Assembly: GCA_022453515.1 (NCBI GenBank)
Contig: JAJNNY010000102.1
Location: 1-64,000 of the forward strand
From: Astrocystis sublimbata
Lineage: Eukaryota > Ascomycota > Sordariomycetes > Xylariales > Xylariaceae
Reading direction: 5' to 3'
DNA length: 64,000 nt
A program made the translations under genes and the position numbers. Position 1 is the stretch's first letter; each line of letters begins with the position of its first letter. The notes under the pieces are model-generated. The model made no database searches, had not been told where the DNA came from, and was given only the letters and a program-made list of their open reading frames with translations. This document shows, in pieces, positions 47,509 to 58,960 of the stretch.

Positions 47509-47920
47509 TAGGTACATAATTCAGGCACGCGGTCCACATTTGCAGAGCCCCGCGCTGTGGCAGCCAACCTTAGTAAAGCGAGAAATGCTATAGACCACCC
47601 GGCGACATGGCGACAGTCTACCTCCTACTGTACATACATGTAGATACCTAGGTACATGTAGGTACCTCTCTTAGGTACTAAGTACCTACACGTACCAGGA
47701 TGCCAGATACGTGCAACTTGTAGGGCCGACCCACATTTTTGTCCGGCGTCTCTAAAGCGAGCGGGCGGTGAAGCTTTCTGCCCCCCCAGTTTTCAAAGAT
47801 TTTGAATCTTCACTCGTGTTTCTGATCTGCGCCTGCATCACCCAGGCGGCCTACGACTAATTACATCTCACTCACTTCCAGGCCAGCGCTGCACTGCTAT
47901 CCACTCTTGACCGGCTAACG

Positions 47921-47956
47921 GAAGAAGAAGAAGAAGAAGAAGACGACGACGACGAG
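47921..47956 (+). repeat. GAA/GAC trinucleotide run
   Basis: About seven GAA units followed by five GAC units in an intergenic position. It is not part of any supported gene. Confidence 0.9.
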
Positions 47957-49267
47957 AGTGATATTACGGGACATGGGCACACCAGGATGGCGAGTCACGA
48001 AGCAAGTATTGCGCGGCCAAATCTGCGCACCGCTGCAGTTGCCAACTTGAACGAAGGTGTGCATTTGCAACTGTGCATGGTTGGCCTGCATTATACATGA
48101 CGATGCTGTGCGAGCCGTACGAGCAAATGAGTCACCTGACATTCATACATACAGGTGCAGGTGCAGGTGCTACCACGAGAGTATGTACAAAGCATGAACG
48201 AGATTCACCCCCTCCTCTATGGGTGTTAATCACCTGGATGGGCGATGATGGCGGCTGCAAGATGTTTGCAGTTCGTACGCAGCCACCGTATCTTTGCCAG
48301 AATTGAACAATCCTCATCTTCCCTGCCGGTACCTGTTGGGAAGGTTTGATGCCGAATCAGCGGGATTACAGCACCGGCCACTCATATGCCGTTTCTTGGA
48401 ACTGCCATTCTCGTCAAGACTCCTCAGGGTACAACAGGGTGCTTATGGTGTATACGTAAGGTGTCGAGGGTGTCGACATCTACCTAGGTATGTACCTAGT
48501 ACTCTATACGGTAACAGCCCTGGAGCTTATGTAATCTGGAAGAGGACACAATGACATCTGACAACTTCCCTCATTCAACTAGTTTCCATGGCGCCTACTG
48601 TTAGTGTAGGGTAGGACCGCCCGTACAATTTGCATGCGGCATTTACTGTATTCCTAACAGGTCATGGAATTGGAAGCGCAGAAGGATTTGGCACAATTAA
48701 CAACAGCCCTCTTTCTTGTCTTCGGGGACAGACTGCAATGTAGCTAGCCAGGTAGCCTATGCTCATTAGTTAGGTACGCTCGACGTTTGTGAATCAATCA
48801 ACTGCTCAACGCTACTGGGAAAGCGACGAAAGGTACGCGTATATTCGGTTGGACCTGCAACACTGAGTGTGGGATGAGGGACCCGGAGTCGATTGAGGAA
48901 TAAGTATGAGCCAAACGAAACAAAGACTGCTCTAGTATAAGTGGCAAGGGGACGCGGTACTCAAACCTGGCTTTTCCCCCATGGTACTTTCACCCGTCGA
49001 CCACGACGGATCCTGGATGCCTGGAGCAACGGGGCGAGGTATATCATGAAGCGGATGTTCGAGGGCGTAGCAAGGTGGGATCTCGGTAGGTTAGATGAAA
49101 TGTTTAACACATCTATTTATAGAAGCCACGAGTTATGTAATGATAAGCCCTTGGCATTGTATTATGAGGTAGAGCTTGCCTTATAACCGTCGAGAGATTA
49201 TGTCACGGGACGTGAGCATGTGTGGCCACCACCTGTTGACGTTAAATGACACAGTAACAATACCAAT

Positions 49268-49288
49268 AACAGCAGCAGCAGCAGCAGA
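49268..49288 (+). repeat. CAG trinucleotide run
   Basis: About six or seven CAG/AGC units, just downstream of the VPS45 stop (gene on the minus strand), possibly within its 3' UTR. Confidence 0.85.
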
Positions 49289-49481
49289 ATATCATATGCT
49301 TGTCTCGCTAGCCCGTTTCAATTCTAGAAGTTGTCGGCATGGGTAGGTGGGTAGGTATGGTGGTGCTAAAATGAGCTTGAGAGAGGAGTAGCCATAAGCT
49401 CGTTCTTGTCGGCATCGGATAAAAAGACCGGATGCTCATTTCCCATCACGAGGTGAAGACGCCCGGGATTATTTAATTCAT

Positions 49482-51325
49482 CTATCTCCGACCAATTTCC
49501 TTCCGCAACCGACCAGCCGCTGTGGTTGGGGGTGGCTCCGGCCAGGACGATACAGCATCATCAACCTCTTCCAAGAATGTAGCACCGTTATGAATTGTAG
49601 TTCCTCCTAGCACAACTCTCACACCTGGGGACGATGCATTGATCCCGGCTATCGTCTTAGCCTCCTCGTATGTCGCGCCGCCAACTATGAAAACGATAAT
49701 ATCCTGAGGCTTATCTCTTGTCGTCCCGCCCCCATCAACGAAGGGGTATTGTTGGTCCCGAAGTTTGCCCTTGATCATGTCTTGTAGAGTGGCTTCTAGG
49801 TGAGGAGAGTGCTGGGTATACACGTTTTCTACACCTTTCAGTCCTTTGATGGCTCTAGAGCCTAAGAATATGCCGCCAGACTCAAACATGTCTGCGATGC
49901 CGCCAGCTGCTTGGGATTGCTGAAGCGAGTTGTGGTATATGAGGAGCTTGGCAACTAAATCGGCTTGGCGATTAGGCACACCACCGGCCGCGCTCAACAA
50001 GTCAACAAGCATAGCCAGCGAATTCGATGGGTGTCTCTCGTAATGGAGCGCGTAGAGTGCGACCAAGCTGACTTTATTCTCTGACGTGACCGAAGGGTGC
50101 TGGATGAGTTTTTGTACGTTCTGCTGACGTTAGCTAGCTGTGAGGCTGTAGGAGGAGGAGGAGGGTATCATCCTAGACGCACCTTGAGATCCGTAGCATG
50201 ATTATCATTACAAGCCAGGCTTTGCTCGATCTCACTTACTTCCAGTAGGTTTTCAGCACCCACCCTCCGACTTAGTTCTGAAACCAACGTGACGTGTTTA
50301 CTGACATTCCCAGAAAGCTGGCGGAATTCTGGGTACTCCTCAATAAAGCGCTTCATGTCTGCTATCGACTCGATGTTCGCATTGTTTTTCGTCTTCGATT
50401 GGTACTGTTCCACATAATCTTTTATGTTGCCCCCCAGGTCGCCGAAGTTCAAATACATGTTCTTCTTGAAAAAAGGATCTTGGTCTTGTGACAGGACTAT
50501 CTCCTTCAGCTCAGGCCGGATGTCTTGCACTTCTCCCAGATCAACGCGGCCATTATGAATGCCTAGTAGTTGGTGCACCATGGCCTGGTATGTCCACTGA
50601 TTTAGTAAAGGGGTCGCAGGGTCTTCTCTCCGGTCTAAGACGAGCAATATCGGTGGCGTATCGACTTTCCGGAAGTCGAATAGCTGCTCCTCCTGTGCCA
50701 TTTGATATCTCACCTCAGATGCCAACTTCTTGGCCAGCAAACTATTCTTTTCGTAGCGGATGAGGGGCTTCTTCTTGAGTGCCAGCAAGGCAGCGATGAT
50801 GCCCTCCGTGGCTCGTTGCAATGAGTCGGCATTCCACATGTCTGGGCTGCCGCTCCATATCCTTTGCTGGGGGAGAGACATATCGAGAGAAAAAAGATCG
50901 GGGTTGACAACAATGAAATCAGCAAAGTGCTCCTGTACCGACTTGACGACTTCGTGGTCGTCAGCCTCGGCTAGCCTTTCTAGGGACGACTTCTTGACGA
51001 CATTGCTGAAATAGAGATGGTATTCGCTGTACTTGGGATCTCGAAGTTCGTCGATCAGGAGCTGGACAGAGTCCGGCGATGGCCGGACAAAGCATATACA
51101 CCGCAGATGTCTCATCTTCTCACGGTTCGGGTTATCTAGGCGATCTGTGAGATAAACCTCTTGATTGAGCAGAGTCGACTGAGTGACGGCAGTGGACACA
51201 ATTGGCACAGTGCCCCGATCGAGGAGCAGGACTTTCATTTTCGCAGAGGAGCCGCCCCCTGATGCGCTGTCCCCGGCTGACAACATCTTGGAGATGTAGC
51301 CGGAGACGGCCTGGACGATATCCAT
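49482..51325 (-). CDS. VPS45: Sec1/Munc18-family vesicle-fusion protein VPS45
   Basis: This SM protein binds the syntaxin Tlg2 and promotes SNARE assembly in TGN/endosome traffic. Exons in gene order are 51325-50183 and 50120-49482 (62-nt intron), giving 593 residues, normal for the family. It starts MDIVQAVSGYISKML, then KMKVLLLDRGTVPIVSTAVT, CICFVRPSPDSVQLLIDELR and YHLYFSNVVKKSSLERLAEA. The SM hallmark LLVLDRREDPATPLLNQWTY is present, then LGGNIKDYVEQYQ. The splice restores DLKNVQKLIQHPSVTSENKV, and the late domain has DIIVFIVGGATYEEAKTIAG. The gene is divergent from MMM1 with 818 bp between starts. Confidence 0.96.
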
Positions 51326-52143
51326 TGTGGCTGCTGGCGTTGGCGCTGGCCAGACTTGTTTGTGTGCCGCGAAAAGATGTGTTATATGTAAGTCACGGTT
51401 GACAAGGGAAAGGTAAAGCTTAGATTAAAAGCTATTGCGATTGATATGGTGAGATGGCGAGATGATGAGATGATGAGAGAAGAAGGTCAATTAAAGATAG
51501 TTATCAACGTTAGAGGTCTTGTGATAAGTGCTGGTTGGAGTGGCTTCAACAGGTGCATCGTCACCAGGCAGAGCAGAGCCAGGGGGTTCCAGTTGTTAGG
51601 TACCTAGCAAAGGGGGACGAATATTAAGTGTCCGCCTCCCAATAGTCCACACCTACATGTAAGGCTAGACGAACTGGGGCGAGGCGGTCATTTAATGATG
51701 GCGCCACGGGATCTAGGTACCATGCCCGTGACATGCACCTAGGCACATTAGGTGCTACCTAAGGTTACACTAGGTAGGTCCTCAGCTAGAACGGACTAGG
51801 TAGGCGAGCTACCTATCTTAGGTTAGACACCTACTTAGAGATGCTTAGGTAAGTCTTCGATACCCCCATGAGTAGGAGTACACGCCACTGGGCTTTCTGA
51901 CGATAAGATAACGGCTCTGAGCTCCAAGCATTGCTTGAGGTCGGCCATCGACACCTCAACAATGATTGCACCGCGCACACTGCGCACGCTGCAAACCTAC
52001 ATCCAGCAACGCACCGAGACAAACGGGATTCACCCTCACCCCAGCACACATAGGGAGACGCGACACAATGGCCGAGCAGAGGTGAAACCCCATCGTCAGG
52101 CACTTTCTCTAGCGGCGTGGCGTGGCGTGGCGTCATCGTGACC
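51326..52143. other. Divergent promoter region between VPS45 and MMM1
   Basis: 818 bp separate the two start codons. ACCTAGG/CCTAAGG-type blocks are dense at about 51598-51850. No coding frame is supported. A GGCGT repeat at about 52116-52132 lies in the presumed MMM1 leader. Confidence 0.5.
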
Positions 52144-53551
52144 ATGGCCGCCGTCGACACCATCTGTCCCACGAAACCCGAGCCGACGTAGGCAAGCCCA
52201 AGCCCAAGCCCACAAGGCCGAGCCTGCTCGCAGCTGACACCTCTTATCCTTGCGCAGCTTGTCCTTCACCCAAGGTCTTGTCGTCGGCCAGCTGTCTGTC
52301 GTCCTCCTCATCGCAGCTTTCATCAAATACTTCATCTTTGGCGATCCCCCGTCCCCTGAGGTGACGGCATCTATCCGTGCCACAGAGCGCCGATCCCGAA
52401 CCCTCGCCCATCGACAATCCCTCCTCACCCTGCGTACCGACGACACCGCCAGCAGTGCTAGCAATACCGCCGGCAACACAAGATCAACCCTGTCACAGCC
52501 CACGCTGAAGAAGAAGAAATCCACCGTCTTACGCAACTCGCCCACCCTTACCATCGGCTCCATACTCAACAAAACATACTACAACGTTGACAGCCACCAG
52601 CCCGAGTCGCTGGACTGGTTCAACGTGCTGGTGGCCCAGACCATTGCGCAGTTCAGGAGCGATGCCCAACACGACGACGCCATCCTTAACTCGCTGACTA
52701 AGGCCCTTAACGCCGACTCGCGCCCGGGCTTTCTCGACGAGATCAAGGTTACCGAACTGACACTGGGCGAGGATTTCCCCATCTTCAGCAACTGTCGCAT
52801 CATTCCCGTGGACGAGGATGGCCTGAGCTTGGAGAACCGGGGCAGTGGCGGTGGCGGCATGCCAGGGGCCCCAGGCAGCTCGGCCGGTGCTCGCGCCAAG
52901 CTGCTGGACGGCTCTCGTCTCCAAGCGCGCATGGATGTCGACCTGAGCGATATGATTACCCTGGCGCTCGAAACCAAGCTTCTGCTAAACTATCCCAAAC
53001 GGCTCACAGCCGTACTACCTGTAGCGCTGGCCGTGAGCGTGGTGCGATTTAGCGGGACGTTGAGCATTTCCTTCATCCCTTCGAATCCCTCGCAATCCAC
53101 TCCGACCATGATGACATTCAGCTTCCTCGATGACTACCGGCTTGACTTCTCTATCCGCAGCCTTGTGGGGAGTCGTTCGCGCTTGCAAGACGTACCCAAA
53201 ATCGCCCAGCTCGTCGAGGGGCGACTGCACCGCTGGTTCGACGAGCGCGCCGTCGAGCCTCGCTTCCAGGAGATTGCGCTCCCAAGTATGTGGCCGAGAA
53301 TGAAGAATACCCGGGGTGCCGGCGACGATGGTCCGGATGGTCTGTCGTCTGCCAGTACCAGTATGGGCAAGGGCAAAGGGCGTGATGTAGCAACCAACCT
53401 CCGCGACGATTCTTCTGGGCCGAACGCGGTGCCAGAATTGAACAGTGATAACCTGAGGTATCGACGGACAAGAGGGCGAGATGAGGCAGGGACAGGCTCA
53501 TTTAGTATCCCGGGTTCGCTACCTGATATGAGCTTCAACATGCAGTCTTGA
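52144..53551 (+). CDS. MMM1: ERMES complex subunit MMM1 (SMP domain)
   Basis: MMM1 is the ER-anchored subunit of the ER-mitochondria encounter structure, which transfers phospholipids and maintains mitochondrial shape. Exons are 52144-52187 and 52258-53551 (70-nt intron), giving 445 residues. The splice joins [14 protein letters not shown] to [20 protein letters not shown], the short luminal N terminus and single membrane segment (about residues 21-42) typical of the family. The SMP domain follows from about residue 110 ([20 protein letters not shown]) to [20 protein letters not shown], with a Gly-rich loop insert. The tail is low-complexity. The gene converges on RCE1. Confidence 0.96.
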
Positions 53552-54152
53552 CGAGAGTGCCAAGCGTGCATCGAAGGATCTAGAGCCAATTCGCTACTCC
53601 ATGTCTTCTGCGAACACATCAAGTGCGGCATTTGGCTTGACCTCAATGGTCGACACTTGTAGTGCAACTTGGACAATGAAGACGGCATGTTGTTGTTATC
53701 GTCAGCCATGTCACTTACTCGACGCCCACGTCAGGGGTTAGCTAGAAGGTTTCGTATGAACAGCGCCCGATCGCGACACCAAGGTACAGCTGTTCACTCG
53801 AAAAAGACGTTTTGGTGGCTTGCAATATCCTGGCCCCATGTATCAACGCAACGGTGTAACACTATAATTATAAGTGATTAATAAGGTCTAGGAGCATGAG
53901 TAGCAGCAATTATTGAACGGCTGCGCTCTACGACTACTATCATAGGGTGGTTTTCACAGCTCAGCAACTGTGCAACTGTACATTTATGTAAGAATAAAGA
54001 AAGCAACAATAAAAGCGGACTCCACTCTTATACCATTGTCGATGTAGTTGTGATCCAGCTACTCGTATAGAAAGAAGAACGCTATCATTGGTGTGCTGAA
54101 ACGTAGCTTGGGACCACATGCCGCGATCCGTTCGATGAACGAACGTATCGTA
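53552..54152. other. Convergent spacer between MMM1 and RCE1
   Basis: About 600 bp of 3' flank for both genes. One TACTCGTA lies at 54060. I see nothing else. Confidence 0.55.
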
Positions 54153-55445
54153 TTACAATTTCATAGCAACCAGAGCATTGTCAGTCATGGTAAGAGCGCC
54201 CAGATTCTTCCACCAGCCCACAGCACCACCGACGAGCAAGACGTAGTAGACTACAGACCACATGATGGATGGTTTCGACGTCCTCACCCCAGCCTTGGCA
54301 TCATCTTGGACGTTACTGTCGCTGGCATCACTATATTCATCAGTCTCAGGCTCGACACGGCCCCATAAGCGCGGCAGGCCCATGATGTTGCAGAAAGCAT
54401 GCACGACGAAGATGGCGAGCAGGCTCCCCGTTCGCAGGAACAGGAACGTCGCATACGCTCCAAACAGGGATGTGTAGCTGAACTGGAGCAGCGAGCGCAG
54501 CAAACCCGCCACGACGGGTTCGTGCGGGTGTGTCACGCGGAACTCGTAGAAGTGGTGGAAGTGCGCCAGGCCGAAGATGACGGGCGACAGGAATATGGTC
54601 CGCATCACGGACGTGTGAGCCACGAGCATCAGGGGCACCGAGGCCGAGCGGAAGAGGACCTCCTCTGTGAATGGGCCCTGATCACCCTATTAGTCCACGT
54701 GGCTCCTTGCTGCCCCCGCCCCCCCTCAGCAGGAATGATGAGGGGAAGAACGGGGACGGAGCGTGTTGGTGTCATAAGCGGAAGTGAGAAGTGAGAAGTG
54801 AGAAGAAGAAGGTAAAACATACAGCGATGATATTACGCCAACTGGTCCATTCGGTGAAAAGGCCGGACACAGACTGCAGAGTGAGGCACGCCCTCCATCC
54901 GCCGTTGACGAGCAAGGCCTCGTACAGCGGGCCACTGAAGAGGATGGCCGTCAGGAGCAGCGATCTGCCGGTCTCGGGAAGGCCTAGGGGCCAGTAGCCC
55001 ATGGCGTGCAGGCCGTCGACATGAGTGGCACCCTTCTGCGACGTGAGGATGACGAAGGTGATGAGAGAGCAGACGACACATGTCAGCGAGACGGAGGCGA
55101 CACGGGCCCGGATGACAGACGGCGCATCCCGAGACAGGGTCCTCGACGGGCGGGTGGTCGAGGACAGGTAGAATGGCACCACGTAGAAAAGCGTGTAGAT
55201 GACCTGCAGCCGACGTCAGTCAGTGATCCGGACTGGTCGAGTGTTTCACCAAGCGCGGCATGTTTGATAGACGCAGCAGCGTGCAGAGTAAGCAGTGTGT
55301 GCAGCGCGCTTAGCGTAGGTGTGCAGTATATGCGACTGCCTACATGACAAGTAGAAGCCATCCATGATCGATATTGAGACAGACGACTCACGAGAAGAGC
55401 GGCAGCGCTCGCGGTGCTGATTGGCGGTGCTGGTTTGGCTACCAT
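54153..55445 (-). CDS. RCE1: CAAX prenyl protease 2
   Basis: This ER membrane protease removes the last three residues of prenylated CAAX proteins such as Ras. Exons in gene order are 55445-55392, 55203-54823 and 54677-54153, giving 319 residues, close to the family norm. Splicing joins MVAKPAPPISTASAAALL to VIYTLFYVVPFYLSSTTRPS, and SWRNIIA to GPFTEEVLFRSASVPLML. The catalytic glutamate pair is in TEEVLFR. The conserved histidines follow in FGLAHFHHFYEF and VVHAFCN. There are multiple membrane segments. Introns are 188 and 145 nt; the second contains GAAGTGA-type repeats (about 54780-54812). The gene converges on MMM1. Confidence 0.94.
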
Positions 55446-58400
55446 GTTCGGTCAGTGCCACGCTCCGAAACGAAGAGGGGGGACGGTGCAGGTCTTCCTG
55501 CAGCCAGCACTTGCGTTGCGCCTTGTTGAAGTAGCCATCTAGGAAATTCTTGATGGCCGGCATTATCGTGAAACCGCCAGACCCAGACCCGACTCTGTGG
55601 GGGAAATGGCGATGGATCCGTGGACAGCACGTACCTACCTAGGCAGGTAGGCTCGGTAGGTACAGGACTTAGGTAAGGTAGGTAGGTAGGTAGGTACTTA
55701 GGGGCTATAGGAGGTAGTGCCTGTCGCGCCTGTACTGTCCCAGGTGGGCCGCTTCTAGCTCTGAGGCCGACCTCTGACCTTTCTCGAGATGGGAGCCTGC
55801 CGCACTCCGCGATACATATCATGACACGCCGTATCTAGACGCGGTAGGCCTAGATGCGTGGCCAGCTCTTACATGCCAATGGCGCTTAAGATACCTAGAC
55901 CTACCTCTACTAGGTACCTCTAAATAGGTACGTGCCCGTTGGCAATTTATCTACCTAAGGCCATAAGAAACGCCGTGTTTGCGTAGGTACCTAAGCGCGT
56001 GGGTGGACACCCGTCACCCTTCGCCTGGCGCCTGGCATCCTGTGCCAAGGTGCAGTTTATACTCACAATGTTAGCGATTTTCAGATACTATTAGGTATGT
56101 AGTACTGATGAGTAAATTAGGCCATTCACATACCTAAGCCCTTAAGGTAGGTACTTCTAGGTAAGTACCTACTTGGTATGGAAATCTGGAGGCATTGCCA
56201 CTCAATCCAATGCATCTGCGTTGAGTCTTGACATCATTCGATACTTACCCAGCAAGCATATGATTTATTTTAAGTATATGCCTTGGTGCGTATATCATGG
56301 ATTCGTAGCCTCAGCAGTGTACGTGAAAATTAACTGACATAATTAATCACCATCATAAACCCTGTATGTCAATATGAGTTGTGCAGGGTTCCAGGCCGTG
56401 CTCTTCTCAGCCCTTTCGTGGCATAAGTATGCTCTGCATGTAATAAGACACGCGAAATGAATGCGTCATGCTGCCATATTGCTAGTCGTTAAGTACTACT
56501 CGCTCAATAAGAGCGCGGCTGGCTTACCTACCGAGCTACCTAAGGTAGTATGTACCTATTATGATCTCGTCCACACTCAGTCTAAGATCCAGACATCCAG
56601 ACATCCAGGCATGGCCAGGAACACGTAAATGTGGAAAATCTTACTCGTATGAACACTGCACATGGCACTGTATCAGCTCCAATCGCGGTTAGGGAACAGT
56701 TGGAAGTCGACACCTGTACAGCGTTGCCCACGGAACATGCTGCACACGTACGGGGGCATTCTACTGCAGGTGTATACCTAGATGCTAATTGGTGATGTCC
56801 TTCCCGTCACCTGGCAATTCACCTCCTTCCACTGGATCTTTGGCCTGACATCTGGTGACAAGCTTCAGAGCCAAGATGAGATGAACTGGCAATCCGGCTT
56901 CCCTAGTTTGTATCGTGTCTGTTATATCCATATTCTGCCCTGTTCACCAGAAGTCATGACAAACAAATGATCCAATGGGCCAGTAGTCGCTCACGTTACG
57001 TCAAGCTACTACATAGTAGTTACATAGTAGGTAGCAAATCCGCAATCGCGTGGAAATCCGACCGAACGCCAACGAAGGTTGGTGACGCTGGGATTCACGA
57101 CAGTGAGTGGGCCGCCGACGAGCCGACGATCGCGATTGTGGAGAAGTCACGATGCTGACCCCTGCATGCCCTGCTTCATAACGCGAATGTTCCCGGCAAT
57201 TAACACGGCCGGAGAAGAAAATTTCCCTGCCTCCTCCTTGCCCTCCTTATCCTCTCGAGCCTCTCAACCTCCCCATCGTGAGAAGCTAGCATGGCCGTGT
57301 CCAGCATGTGCGATAAGTACAGGCGATAGTGACCAGTGCTTCTATCGTGACTACCTACTCGTACATGGTGCTGACGTCCTGTACAGGGGGGGATAAGTTG
57401 TGTCTTGTCGTGTCTCGTCTGTTCGTCTGTCTAGCCACCACCTTCGTGACCTTCCACAACAGCCAGCCGCCGTTGTCTGCACCATACGAGCACTACCTAC
57501 GGACCAGTTGAGCCGGCCACAACGGCCATTGAGTCTTGAAGAGTTCGGTTAAGATCTCACAGGCATGACAGGGTGACAGCACGTTTTCTGCCAAGAGGAA
57601 ACAATAAAGGTGGATACTATGATCTTGGCGGTACCTAGCTTGAAGGTCTGTCACCCAATTCGGAGCATGTTCCCAATCTCATTTCCAGCCTGCAGCTGAG
57701 CTACTGCAGGCCGACGGGGTCTGCCGCTGGCCGACTACCTCCCTCGCCTCCTCGACCTCCTTTCCACAACGAAAAATACAGGTTGTGAACCAGGACGGAG
57801 CATGTATACTCGTAGCAGAAGCGGTAGTAACGGTATAGGTACCTAGGGGGCATCCAGCCGGTCGTCCTATTTCGGGCTCTCACTAGCTACAGCCCTCACC
57901 AGCAGTGCAGGCCAAGTATTGGCTCTAATGGGAGCGATATTCACGATATCTACACTACCTGGTAATATACCTACCTCACCGATATCTGAGCTGTGGCACT
58001 CGCTTCCTAGTTTAGCAATAACCCTGGCAATTGGCGCAATGTCAGCCTCTCAACTGTAGCAGCCATTCCTGCTCTGGTCTAGTGTCCCGGCTTCGATGGG
58101 CGAGAGACGAGTACTCGTACACTCACCAGCACCTCGTACGCAGTTGAGTGGTCCAGCCAGTCCTTGTTCAGGACCCGAGCCTGCCATCCTGCTCGCCTGC
58201 CTCTCCTTTTGGGTCGCATGGCCCTCTTTCCAGCCCGCAGCCAGAACCAGCAGCCCTAAGCCAATCGATCGTTAGTCGCTGCGTCGCGCTGGTTCAAGAA
58301 CTCAATCCTACCCTCCCATCTGTCGTTCGCCGCTTTTGCTCTCTATACACTCATTTGTTCCCTTTTCGAATTGCCTGGCGGGTGGTGCTACGTAGCGTTG

Positions 58401-58960
58401 AACTACACATATAGACGTCCTCGATTTTGTCCAACTCATTAATCGGGCTTTCCGCAGCTATTCAACTTTGCTCCACCAGACATCTATATGTTCGTTCATG
58501 CGGACGGCCACACACTCAGCTGCAGGGTCCGTTCTCTCCAACCCAGGTCCAGCATTGCGCCGCCATTTTATTAATTTCGACTTTTTTTATCTGGTGTGGA
58601 AACTGCACACCTGTCATTCTCTCATCTACAATCATTCACCTTTTTGTCTTCATCCTTTCCTCTTTAATGATCAATAATTAATATTACAATCACAACCACG
58701 ATCACGATCACGAAACGAAACGAAACGAGTTGACTCCCAACTGCTGGAATTGAAACATAATTCTGCATTGTCGACTCCACTTTACTGGATCTCGGAGGGC
58801 TTGGAGAGGACCAAATCAACAGCAACCAAAGCACTCTTTACTGGTTGCTTGAACATTGGCGCGAGGCAATAGAACAGGATGGGAATTCGATTTTTGCTGA
58901 ACTGATATTTCGACCACAGCAACCGGCCACACTGTCTCGAGTTCCGGGCTGCTAGCGACG
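55446..58960. other. Long intergenic region before the serine-rich gene
   Basis: About 3.5 kb without a supported gene. It is packed with GTAGGTAGGTAGGTAC and TACCTAGG-type blocks at 55630-55700, 55890-56170 and 56530-56560. TACTCGTA copies lie at 56642, 57356, 57807 and 58112. The CT-rich part from about 58.1 kb is the likely promoter and leader of the serine-rich gene, with small CGAAA repeats at about 58711-58727. Confidence 0.5.

Larger units (their letters stand above)
47027..49481. other. Intergenic region between MTO1 and VPS45
   Basis: About 2.4 kb. It contains the MITE at 47170-47508, a CCTAGGTACATGTAGGTACC block at 47640-47690, a GAA/GAC trinucleotide run at 47921-47956 and a CAG-type run at 49268-49288. 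Frames such as 48132-48317 and 48941-49186 are not convincing genes. Confidence 0.5.
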
